DNA of 64,000 nt, from NCBI GenBank assembly GCA_963989385.1, contig OZ022506.1, forward strand, positions 62,941,434-63,005,433, in the 5' to 3' direction. Under the pieces are notes generated by a model that was not told where the DNA came from, ran no database searches, and worked only from the letters and a program-made list of their open reading frames with translations. The position numbers and the translations under genes were made by a program. The DNA comes from Ctena decussata. Lineage: Eukaryota > Mollusca > Bivalvia > Lucinida > Lucinidae. Shown piece after piece: positions 1 through 9,149 of this stretch; position 1 is the stretch's first letter; the number at the start of each line of letters is the position of its first letter.

Positions 1-121
1 GTAACAGTCCACAGGTTTGCACCCATCGTTGCTGTGGATGAACTGATCCATGGTTGCTTGCGGCCTAAGGCCTTGGGCAGCACTCTATCAACTCGTCCAG
101 TCTATCTCGGGGAGAAGACAC

Positions 122-275
122 GATGGATGGATGGATGACTTGTGATTTTACGTCCATTTAAACAATATTTCAGTCAAATCAAATGGAACCCTGTTTACTG
201 ATGAAACAATTTCCGCCTCCAGCGAGACTCGAACACGGACAGGCCAGCGCATAGTCCGCTGAGCTACAGAGGCCC
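122..275 (-). mobile_element. tRNA-derived SINE, family A, copy 1
   Basis: Read on the minus strand the head near 275 carries a tRNA-like A box (TAGCTCAGCGG) and a B box (GTTCGAGTC) about 40 nt later, followed by a body with GGAGGCGGAAAT and GGGTTCCATT and a (CATC)n tail at 122-139. The copy near 16415 shares the same body words, so this is a dispersed family and not a functional tRNA gene. The flanks GAAGACACGA (left) and GAAAGACATGA (right) look like a slightly diverged target-site duplication. Confidence is high for a tRNA-type SINE; the family name is unknown to me. Confidence 0.75.
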
Positions 276-384
276 ATCGAAAGACATGAAACAGGTATAT
301 TATATTACCCAACCAAATCCTAATCATCATCACGACAAGCATTTTGACTGTCTCATGCTAATTTAACCCAGGCTGCATACTTAA

Positions 385-1092
385 GACTGTTGTGATAATC
401 ACTGATTTGGGGCAAGGATGAAAATAAGCATAAAGTGCTGAAAATATGACAGATGGTCCCAAAACTTAGCAGAAGCCTTCTTTATGGTGTTTCTCACACT
501 TTTGAACCCCGAAATGCAGGACTTGTTGGTGTTAAAAAGGTTTAATTAAAAAAGACCAAAGAGTAATTTTCTGCGCAAAAATATTAAAAAGACATCGTTA
601 TTGAAAATAAATTTAGGTCTGAAAGTACTTTAATGCATAAAGAAAGGCGTCCTAGTAATCTTTTTTCCAACTCTTTCACACTTTATTAGGTTGAGCAGAT
701 AAAAAAGAAATTGCCTGTGTCCAAATGTTTTCAGTAAAACGTAGGTGGCTCTACTTTTTCAAGGTTGAACAATTACACTTTCACACCTGTCTTGGTCTCA
801 GCAATGTAGTATTTATACTGTATGTGCTATATAGGTACACCCGCCTATCCTATTTTTCATGACTGCATCCGGTATACATGCACCTAATAGATGGTTGAAC
901 ATTTGAGAATAAACTACTGTTTTCATTTGCTCTAACTTACATTTTTGGGGGAAAAAATAAACAAATAATTTCTAGAACACTCTTCTTTCAAATACTAAAC
1001 TGTTTAAAAAATACGTGTGTTAGCTTTTACGGAGATACGTTAATTTTTAATGGTTTTATACAGATTCTTGTATTTACCATAAATAAATACCT
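385..1092. mobile_element. TTAA-flanked non-coding DNA element, copy 1
   Basis: About 700 bp resemble 54792-55630 over most of their length, for example the shared words CACTGATTTGGGGCAA and CCTTCTTTATG. The left edge follows TTAA at 381-384, as in the second copy, where TTAA is present on both sides. The right edge here (around 1092) is diverged and the second TTAA is not intact. No coding potential is visible. A piggyBac- or Kolobok-like non-autonomous origin is inferred from the TTAA target only. Confidence 0.55.
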
Positions 1093-1690
1093 AAACGCCC
1101 CTCAGAACTGTTACACCATGTAAGGTTTTCTACTGTTGCTAAGGCATGTGATTTTTGACTGTTTCCTTTTTACTGATTTAACGCCATGCAGAACTGCGAC
1201 AGTGTGGTATTGTCTCGGCCACGTGATATGTTGCCAAAGTATGTAAACAATGATTTGTCCGTAAAAAGCCTGGATGATCTTAAAATCTGAGCTGGGCTAT
1301 TTCCTGTTCCATGTGGACAACAGTCAAAGATATCGGTAGCAGTCGTTGTGGACGATCCGTTGCTCTGTCACCCGAGGCCGCCATCTACAGCACCGCAGGA
1401 CGATACTTTTGACTGTTGTCTCTACAAGGCATCAAAGTATGTACCTCCACCCTCCCCATATAGGCTCCGATTCATTATATCAGAGGACTGTTCTGTGATG
1501 GGAGGAAGCCGCAAGAAGTAGTTCTCAGTTGAATAGAGGCTGGAAAACAGAAGGAAACAGTCAACCATTCATACTTGCCAGTACCGGGTTTTAAACTATG
1601 CGGCAGAGGTGCATGTGGACAGGTTAGAGACAAACCTCGCTGCCGACTGAGTTATAGGGGTGCCTATAACCAGTGTAATATCATGTTTCC
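1093..1690. other. Non-coding stretch, no recognised feature
   Basis: No supported gene or repeat. A CACGTG E-box lies near 1220, and CpG content rises towards the GC-rich patch that follows. Confidence 0.4.
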
Positions 1691-1980
1691 AGCATGCTAG
1701 GAAGGCCCATTAACGTCTGACGTCACGTACTGTGGCGCGCGACCGGGCGAGGAAATCAAAAGTATCTTTTAAATAGATGGCGAACGTGCCGGGAGAAAAG
1801 GGAGACCGGGACTACTTGATGCAATTTTTAGACTGTCAAAAATATATTATTCTGCATATAGTGGGCTTGGTAATAATAACAACTCGCCCTCGCCTTGCTT
1901 TGGACGACCAACAGTGCATCAGGTCGTCCATAGCAAGTGTCTTGGAGAGACGGGTGAGGGGAGGGTGCCGGCATTGTTAG
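1690..1980 (+). promoter_or_regulatory. Possible promoter / first-exon patch with perfect CRE
   Basis: A perfect TGACGTCA (cAMP response element, CREB/ATF site) at 1718-1725 precedes a CpG-rich block (GGCGCGCGACCGGGCGAGG, about 1734-1752) and an ATG at 1777 that opens a 67-codon frame. A plausible donor (GACGG|GTGAGG) lies near 1951. The host gene needs at least one upstream untranslated exon, because its ATG exon begins with a splice acceptor at 6662-6663, and this patch is the most promoter-like DNA upstream. If the donor were used, the 1777 frame would not continue into the 6665 ATG frame, so it would act as an upstream ORF. This is inference; no TATA box or transcript data are available. 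Confidence 0.25.
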
Positions 1981-2091
1981 AAGGGAGAAAGGTCTGACTA
2001 ATCTAAGGTCAGAATCAGAATCAGAAGGTCTGACTGATCTAAAGTTTCACCTCTGTACAAAAATTCCTCTGACCTCTTTACCTGTTGTTGT

Positions 2092-2370
2092 GATTGATTG
2101 ATTGATTAATTTGTTGCTTAATGTCCACGGTAAACAACTATGGTCATGTCGGGACGGTCAGTTAACCTAACCACACTATTCCTGGGCTGGCTTAGACCTC
2201 CTAAGCGGTTAACCAGTACTAAGAGCACATGTACTTTCGCCAGTAACTGACAACTGCCCTTATTGAATCAGCGGAAGGAGAAACGAAAGTATGTGACCAG
2301 ACCGGGTTTCGAACCCAGGACCTCTGACTTATGAATCAAGTGCCATACCGATTGCGCTACGCGGCCCGGC
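2092..2370 (-). mobile_element. tRNA-derived SINE, family B
   Basis: On the minus strand the head at about 2370 has an A box (TAGCGCAATCGG) and a B box (GGTTCGAAACC, around 2305-2315). The body contains ACATTAAGCAAC and ends in a (TTGA/TCAA)n-type tail at 2092-2109. The tRNA-like head joined to a long unrelated body and a simple-repeat tail identifies a SINE, not a tRNA gene. Confidence 0.8.
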
Positions 2371-2924
2371 TGGTGTTGTGAAAAGAGATGATACTGATGC
2401 GCAGTCTGCATATGTATTACCAAGGGAGGCCTAGCATATTCTTCACCTGCGTGTGCTACTTTTTTCGATTACTTCCCCTATAATAATAGTCCTAGGTGTC
2501 GGCCATTTGCAAGTACATGTAACCAGGTTATGTTGTTTGGATTAAAATTTCAGGTAAAGTAGAGTTCGTTCGGTAAATTCAGGTATTCTGAAGCTTTAAA
2601 CAAGACACAGATTAGATGTTGATAGTTTGTACCGATTGACATAGTATCGATTGACCTCTTTATATCGATTTGAAATGAAAGACATGTTGTACTTTCGTTT
2701 TAGGTTTAACTTGTTACGGCATGCTGTATATTTATGCATAGCCAGATCAGCGAAACTATTAGCGAGGTTAGATAAGGTTAAGCTGGATCACAATCTTATC
2801 AGTCTCGTCTGTGATGACTTTCAATTACCTTTTATTTATTTTCAATTTGGAATGAAAATCAAGGCCCAGTTTCAGTCCTCAGTCCAGCCACCACCCCCAT
2901 TGGTCCCCTCTCACTCATACGCGC

Positions 2925-2928
<4 letters not shown>

Positions 2929-2987
<59 letters not shown>
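2929..2987. repeat. Compound microsatellite (CT)n-(C)n-(AC)n
   Basis: Three simple tracts follow one another directly: about 14 CT units, about 17 C, then about 8 AC units. The 136-residue open frame across this tract (2651-3061) reads as low-complexity Ser/Leu/Pro and is not treated as a gene. Confidence 0.95.
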
Positions 2988-3220
2988 ACCCTGTCTCAAA
3001 TGAAGCTCTTAATATCTACAGTCCGTATTGTGAATCGAATTATACTATCCATACCTGTTGAAAAAAAAAAACATATTAAATATGCTAAATTCAAACACGA
3101 CTGTTAAGTGAAGCATATCACTCGCAAACCTACAAGGGGACTCATCTGTTAATCGACGTTTTTGATCTGTCGGGGATTGTTTCGTTATTTATCCCATTTT
3201 TAAAGCGTATTTCCCATTTA

Positions 3221-3556
3221 GTCGTTGTTTCTTTCTTTCTTCCATTTACGCCTTAACCCCCGAAGGGGACACAGACGGTGTACTTTTGTACACTCCGGTG
3301 TTGCAGGATGAAAGCCTACGTATAGCCATGTAGCTATAGTAGGGATCTTTAACCTGCACAGGGTATGACTCTCCCTGCACAGGGGGCCTCCAGTTAACGT
3401 CCCGATCCGAAGGACGGCACACTTGTTAGCATCATCCCTGCAAATGATGCTAGAAAAACACGTTCGGACATAGGAAGATTTCACCTTGGGCGGGGTTCGA
3501 ATCCACGACCTCTGACTTCAGAGTCAAGTGCACTAACCACTGAGCCACCGCGCATT
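3221..3556 (-). mobile_element. tRNA-derived SINE, family C
   Basis: On the minus strand: head near 3556 with A box (GGCTCAGTGGTTAG), B box (GGATTCGAACC, about 3492-3502), a roughly 250-bp body including GGGACGTTAACTGG, then GGGGTTAAGGCG and a (GAAA)n tail at about 3228-3242. The layout is the classic SINE plan. Two overlapping minus-strand ORFs here are by-products of the element. Confidence 0.85.
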
Positions 3557-4065
3557 TTCGACTAGCGATCGATTCCACTCGGGTCCAGCAATATACCCAA
3601 ACGGGCCGCCTTATAGTTCCGCCTGGTAAACTATTGTAGTTACCTCTGAAGGAGGTTGGTTGGTTGGTTGTTTGTTTGAGACGGTATTTCAGTCTGTATC
3701 GGGCCGTCTCCCAGAGACAGGGGGAAAGAAAAAGAGAAAAAAAAATCCAAACAACCCCGCCCGTCCAAATAAGTAAGACGCTACGACACTGGAAGATACA
3801 ATAAGCACCATTTACCCCCCCCCCCCCCTCCCGCTTGTCAGATTGGAAGACTGTCAGTAAAATCAATAAAAGCTGAATATCTATCTTTTTTCCTCACCCG
3901 ACGGCGGTGAGGTAGCTAGTGTTCGCTTTTAACCTTTGACCCTTCACGCGGATTTCCTTGGCAGTTCGTCAACAGGTGATCAGATCCACCAGAACCAGAA
4001 AAGGACCGATACGGTCACGGTCTTGTAGTGTCACTAAGTGCTGAAGCATTTCTAAACACAGCCTA

Positions 4066-4147
4066 GCAGGCACGCAACATTGAATCAACATAAAACGTTG
4101 AATCAACGTTGATACAATATTTGATCTAACGTTGTATGCCCAGAGGG
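4066..4147. mobile_element. Short AACGTTGA-rich palindromic element
   Basis: About 80 bp bounded by GCAGGCACGCAAC on the left and GTTGTATGCCCAGAGGG on the right, roughly inverted. Inside are repeated TTGAATCAACG units, alternating on both strands. Short elements of this plan are known to me from several animal genomes, but the class is uncertain. Confidence 0.45.
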
Positions 4148-5311
4148 AAGTTAATTATATTTGGTGACCACACCTGCCAGCTAATTGAGGACGTCCTGTC
4201 TAAACGCTCATACAAGTACAAACGTCATGACGATCCTGAAAATGACAGAAATGCTTTACATATTGATATGGTCCTTAATAAAATATGTTGCTATCGGTGA
4301 GGCAAGCTTTTATGAAAGCTTATCCTTGTATGATACAGTGTCTGATAAGCAGAGAGTGAATCTAAAATCGAAGAGTGCTATCCGACTCCTATTGATATCC
4401 GAAACTATCATTAGTTTGAAAGATGTGACTTTTGAAGTGACTACGGGAGTCAGTGTCAGATGGGTTTATAAAACAAACCATTTTCGGTCATGAATGAAAT
4501 AAAATGCTTACGACTCTGGTTTATCTCGACACACTAACGTAGGCCTGAAGAAGGGTATCTGCTCAAAGTATAAATTTCCATTATCTCCAAAATAATGCTG
4601 TAGTGTTTCAAAAACAATTGGAGGTGTCTGTGGTGGCTTTTAAGTGCCTGTGTCGTAAGAAAAAATATTGTGAAATTCTGTAGAGTAACTTCAGCTTCAT
4701 ATATTGATAATATGCATCAGACCAATGCCTGGAAAGAATCCATTTTACAACGTCACAATATACAATCGTAAGGTATATATAACGGAATTCCTTGTCAAAA
4801 TTCGATATACACCGTTTGAAAAGTAAAATAGTAGGCAATGGTCAGGAATTGATACAATCATATCCCACATCTCGCCCTCAAAAACCAAAAGGGAAAGAAG
4901 CACACACAGACATACAGGAATTGAGAAACTGAGAAAGTTTGCATTCTTCTCTATGTTTCAATATTTGTTAATCTTTTGTTGAAACAATTTCGTAACCAAC
5001 GTTATCGTTAGAATGTCTATTTAATAATACCCGCTCTATAGCGGTGGTAAAGTTTTTATGAGTCTTGCGGGTATAAATGGATTTGGAAAGCGATTAAATG
5101 TCTTCAGCCACTTTACTAAGGCCTGTGTCTTAAGAAAAAGATAAGAAAACAAAGTTAATGTTTGTTCATTTAGTCTATTTGCCCTATATATAACAGAAAA
5201 TGAAGTTCATGTAAATATGGACAAACATAAACTCACTAAATATAGACGAAAACGTTTGGATAGAAAAGATCTGTGTGCAGCTAAAAAGTACCTCTTCAGC
5301 GACAGTCACTG
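4148..5311. other. AT-rich non-coding stretch
   Basis: No gene or named repeat supported. The open frames here lack codon structure, splice support or recognisable motifs. Confidence 0.4.
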
Positions 5312-5316
5312 TTTAT

Positions 5317-5657
5317 CACAGGGTATAATCGATTCCGCTAATTTTGGCTTCCTGCAGAGACTGTACATCATATTTGGCTTCCGTCGAGACTGTCCGCGAT
5401 CTCTTGCTTCCTGCCGAGACTTCTGTACATGATAAATGGCTTCCTGCAGAGACTGTCCGCGTGATCCTGCTTCCTGCCGAGCCTCTCGGCAGGTCGGCAG
5501 GAAGCAGAATCACGCGGACAGTCTCGGCAGGAAACCATTATTCGAGGACAGTAGTCTCGGCAGGAAGCAAGAGTTCACGGACAGTCTCGGCGGAAGCCAA
5601 ATATGACGGACAGTCTCTGCAGGAAGCGAAAATTAGCGGAATCGATTATACCCTGTG
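5317..5657. mobile_element. Foldback DNA element, CACAGGGTATA termini, copy 1
   Basis: A 341-bp near-complete palindrome. It begins CACAGGGTATAATCGATTCC and ends with the inverted equivalent, and is flanked by a perfect 5-bp duplication TTTAT (5312-5316 and 5658-5662). Each arm is built from several copies of a unit like GCTTCCTGCCGAGACTGTCC; the centre is near 5487. No transposase is encoded, so it must be moved in trans. The second copy at 21774-22334 has a different 5-bp duplication (AATAT), which fixes the ends. A 5-bp duplication with CAC-starting ends is typical of Transib/RAG-like elements, but that assignment is only a hypothesis. Confidence 0.85.
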
Positions 5658-5662
5658 TTTAT

Positions 5663-6663
5663 GAGTCTGGCAGGTGCTAAACGGATTAAGGGGTTCTGCA
5701 TGTGATTCACTCCTAAGCATTTGAAGTTGCCGATGTAAGAACCAAAATGTTCAAAGAAAATTGCTGAAAATCTGTTTGATAAGCCTTATGGCTAGTAACT
5801 GCAAACAAGTTGACAAGTAACAGCAAAAAAGTAACTGTCTGATATATTGTCATATTTGTACAGCATGAACAACTTCCGCATAGGCTGCATGTACCTGTAA
5901 AAACGATATCCCAGTGCAATTGCGCTCCCCACTTCCCTACTCCCCCACCCCATTGATTTATTACTGACCGTTCAAATGCAGTGCTTCCGTTGAGGTTCAT
6001 CCTTGTTTGCTGTGTCCGCTTATCTTTCTATTTGTGCTAGTCAGAGGCCACTCCGGATGCCCGTCACAAACTCCGTTGCGGATACATGTAACTGTGATAG
6101 TTTAACAGGCGTGAGTTACTTTCTTCACTGTTTGATCAGGTCTCTATCACCCAGTTAGGTAGCAATGACTACAGTCAGACTGCACATATGCGCAGGCTTC
6201 TCAGAGAGCATCATGATGTTCGTAGCGACATTATGTATTATTGCAGGATTGAGTCTGTCGAAACCAATCTCGTACCAACTATTCGTACATGTGTGTGCGT
6301 TTGTATGTGTGTGAATTTCCGACTGAATAGTCAGTAAACGCTCATATAACTGAATACTGTTTTTAGTATTATCCAAAATTTATTTTGTAAACCTTCTTTG
6401 CTTTACCCTGTTTTCAGCGCACGCACAATACGTCACCAAAACCAAAGTATATGTTGCCTTGAGACCGAGTCTACATATTTTACTTGTAACTGCGCGTGCT
6501 TACAGCTCCTTGATAAAACCAGTTAAAAAGTGTTTGGCTTGAACGTAACATTTGAAGCTGTTTAATCAATTAGTTTTGATATTTTTCTTTTAAACCTCTG
6601 CGTTCTCATAGGCTAGAAATGTTGCCTTTACTTAAAATTCAGTTTGTATTTTTCATATTGCAG
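5663..6663. other. Upstream intron of the host gene (3' end)
   Basis: No repeat or gene seen. The stretch ends in a pyrimidine-rich tract and ATTGCAG, a good splice acceptor, so it is read as the 3' part of an intron inside the 5'UTR. An ORF on the minus strand at 5713-6000 has no support. Confidence 0.45.
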
Positions 6664-6778
6664 CATGGCTTCGCAAGGCTCTTCAACATATTCATTGGTA
6701 GCACTGGAAAAAGAATTGAAAAAGTTTACTCCTTGTAGCATTCAAGAAATTTTAACCAAGCTCACGGATCATTTAAAG
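6664..6778 (+). CDS. Host coiled-coil protein, first coding exon (E1)
   Basis: This exon opens a gene whose exons can be joined in one frame to the end of the window. It starts after an acceptor (TTTTTCATATTGCAG|C), and the ATG at 6665 directly follows, so untranslated exon(s) lie upstream. It encodes 38 residues beginning MASQGSSTYSLVALEKELKK and ending TKLTDHLK, in phase 0, with donor AAAG|GTAAAA. With E2 it makes an 83-residue helix-rich N-terminus. The pattern of E2 (LLDEI..KG..AF....FLKHL) vaguely recalls a death-fold (CARD-like) bundle, but no diagnostic residue lets me claim it. The downstream product (linker, helical segment, long coiled coil) suggests a scaffold or adaptor; I do not recognise the family. 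A SINE abuts the donor (see 6786-6943). Joined coding length in the window is 992 nt (330 codons plus 2 nt) by the E3a route. Confidence 0.7.
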
Positions 6779-6790
6779 GTAAAAGTGAGT
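6779..6790 (+). promoter_or_regulatory. Overlapping splice donors at E1
   Basis: The primary donor is AAAG|GTAAAA at 6779. Six nucleotides on, the SINE tail supplies GTGAGT at 6785, closer to the animal donor consensus. Its use would add GTAAAA (Val-Lys) in frame. Further GTGAG words follow every 4 nt in the tail. Confidence 0.5.
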
Positions 6791-6943
6791 GAGTGAGAGA
6801 ATACGGGTTTGATGTTCCACCAACAACGAGGTCATATGGAGACGGGACCTCGGTTTAAAGTCTCATCCGAAAAACCGGAGAAGCCGGGGATCGATCTTGC
6901 GATCCCCGGATTGGTAGTCTGGAGTGTTATCCACTACGCTCCT
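6786..6943 (-). mobile_element. tRNA-derived SINE, family D, copy 1, at the E1 donor
   Basis: Minus-strand SINE with its tRNA-like head near 6943 and its GTTAAAC-type end and (CACT)n tail lying against E1. The second copy (24783-24949, plus strand) shares the body: ACCTCGTTGTTGGTGG, GACTTTAAACCGAGG and TTCTCCGG. Flanks at 6771-6785 (ATTTAAAGGTAAAAG) and 6944-6958 (ATTTAAATATAAAAG) match at 13 of 15 positions and are read as the target-site duplication. It therefore includes the exon/intron junction itself; the distal copy has lost the GT. Confidence 0.85.
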
Positions 6944-6958
6944 ATTTAAATATAAAAG

Positions 6959-7300
6959 AACTCTTGCTTTATTCTATGTTCTTTTGTGTATTTTTCATCT
7001 TAAACTAGTGTAATGTCATGATCGAAATCCGGACCATCCTACTGTACTCATTATTGTGAGCCATCGCTAGACAACAAGGTTTCGTTTCCTAAAGGCTGAT
7101 GCATTTATGTCCATTGCTTTAAGTTGATGTGGTATAGCTGCAAAATTTCTAAATTGAGATTAGCTGCAATAATGTAGCTCCGAGCTACAAAGGGCTTGAT
7201 ATAGCATAAGTAAAATGATTTGGTTATGTAAACATATGAGACGGTTAATAGTTTAGTATTTTATAGAAATATTTTTAGTGAAAAAAGACCGTTGCATAAT
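6959..7300. other. Intron, no recognised feature
   Basis: AT-rich intronic DNA; nothing further supported. Confidence 0.4.
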
Positions 7301-8636
7301 GTTACAAGCCTACCCCCAACGAATAGATTTTCATCTTTCTTGACCTTTGATCCAGAACTCGTATTTTGGCAATTCCAAATATCTCCTCAAAAGCCACTGA
7401 GCCAGTTGTAACGAGAGATCATAAAGAGCATCAAGGGACTGAGGGAATGAAAATTTATTCAAACGGTCCTGGCCACATGACAAACATGGCTGCTATGTCA
7501 ATATAGGGTAAAAAATCCTTTAAAACTCTTTTTCGGAGCCAAATGACCAATGGCATTGAACCTTTGTAAGTAGCATTGGGTATTTGAGTACAACCAAGGT
7601 TATTCAAATGATGCTCATGGATTGACCTTTGTTTTTTTTACGGCAAGGTCAAATAATGGGATTATGTATATAAGTTTAAAGCTTTTGGCCTGAAAACTGG
7701 TATATAAAGCCGTTTTAATGACTACATGATCATTTGAGGGTACAAGAGAGGCCAATATCATGATTAGACCTTTGATCCAGGACTCTCTTATTCTGACAGT
7801 TTCAAAAATCTCCTCAAAAGGCAAATGACTGATCGTAATCAAACTTCATACAGAGACTCCAGGGGCTGAAGGAACGAAAATTTGTTCGAACCGTCCAGGT
7901 CACATGACCAACATGACCAGTATGTCCATGTGTGGTAAAAACTAAAAAAAAAATTTCTTCCCCAGAGTCAACTGACTGATAGTTTTGGAACTTGGTATGC
8001 AGCATCGAGAACTCCAGTACTTCCTAGGGCGCTCAAATTTCACATGGAGCATGAACTGACTCCAGGGTCTGTGAAGTGTAAAATTTGGTCAGGTTGAATA
8101 TCCAAGATGGCCGCCGTTACTAAAAATAGCAAAAATATTAAAATCATCTTCTTCTCCAGAACCACTTGGTATATTTGTCTGAATTTTTGCATGAAACATC
8201 AGTGGAACATTGGTAGTCAGAATTATAAACATGAAAACAAATCCGTAGCGGAGTTTTGTTGCAGTGACCTACTTTCTGTTTACGAGTGTAATTTTGCTCA
8301 AATGCCAATGTCGAAAAACAACTTATTTCAGCAACTTCAAACAACTTCTTCTCTAAAACCACTGAACCCATGGGTCTCAAATTTCACTTGGAGCATGGCC
8401 AGACTGCAAGGTTTCAGATTTGTAAAAGTGGGTAAGGTTGACAATCTAAGATGGCGGCCGTTACTAAAAATAGCAAAAACGACAAATCAACAACTCCTCT
8501 AGAACCATTGGGTATATTTGGTTGAAAGTTTGCATGGAACATAAGTGGGACCATGGAATTGAAAATTGTAAAAATCATAATAATCTGTAGCGGAATTAGG
8601 TCACTGTGACCTACTTAGCGTTTACAAGATCGAATA

Positions 8637-9061
8637 CACAGTTCCGAGCCACACCCAGAATGTCACACAAAATCACATGATATCGCATACCTGGCCAATG
8701 CAACGACAACTTAGCATGTGACATAGTCTCACAAACAAATCGCACGTGGTCAATACCAACATAAGTCCGTGATTTTACCTTTCAGTTAACGAAGGGATGT
8801 ATACATGTTTAAAGAAAACAAACTAACACCACTTTTAATAAATTAACCCCTGCTTTGCAAGAACAGAACGCATCGGAAATGCGTGATGCGCCAACTGCCA
8901 TGTGTAGGCCATGAGGAGGCTGATTCTTCGCCATAGATCGCCAACATTTAGCGGGCACTTGCATTTTTGTCATTTGTTTTTCCGCCATCTTTGTGTAAGC
9001 TTGTGAGACGTAGTAACAGTAACTAAGCAGGCGGAGCTTAGCAGCTATTCTCGGAACTGTG
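8637..9061. mobile_element. 425-bp MITE with CACAGTTCCGAG ends and TA flanks
   Basis: Perfect 12-bp inverted ends (CACAGTTCCGAG at 8637 and its complement ending at 9061), each flanked by TA. It is inserted in a repeat unit whose uninterrupted form (GTTTACGAGTGTAATTTTGCTC) is visible at about 8278-8299. TA flanks suggest Tc1/mariner-like mobilisation, but the coding remnant inside points elsewhere, so the class is open. Confidence 0.7.
8847..8950 (-). pseudogene. SWIM-type zinc-finger protein fragment inside the MITE
   Basis: The minus strand reads KCWRSMAKNQPPHG followed by SRISDAFCSCKAG. The CxC followed by KAG is the first half of a SWIM-type zinc finger (CxC...CxH), as found in YqaJ/SWIM proteins common in mollusc and cnidarian genomes and in some MULE-type transposases. 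The second half (CxH) is missing: the frame runs into unrelated sequence and stops near 8809. This looks like an internal-deletion remnant of a coding element. Family assignment is from recognised wording only and is tentative. Confidence 0.45.
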
Positions 9062-9149
9062 TATTTGCTCAACTGTCAATATGTCAAGAAAACGCAAATG
9101 GATTCTGATCAGGTTTGGTCAGAAATGGTCCTTGAATGAAATTATTTCA

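Noticed and set aside
2651..3061. 136-residue plus-strand ORF
   Set aside because: Depends on the compound microsatellite for its length; no motif, no splice support.
2250..3556. tRNA genes predicted from A/B boxes (near 2300-2370, 3490-3556)
   Set aside because: The acceptor stems do not close and each tRNA-like head is joined to a long body with a simple-repeat tail; these are SINEs.
3450..3866. 138-residue minus-strand ORF
   Set aside because: Crosses a SINE head and a C-run; composition follows the repeats.
5316..5664. Overlapping ORFs on both strands
   Set aside because: Both are read from the foldback palindrome, which has few stops on either strand.
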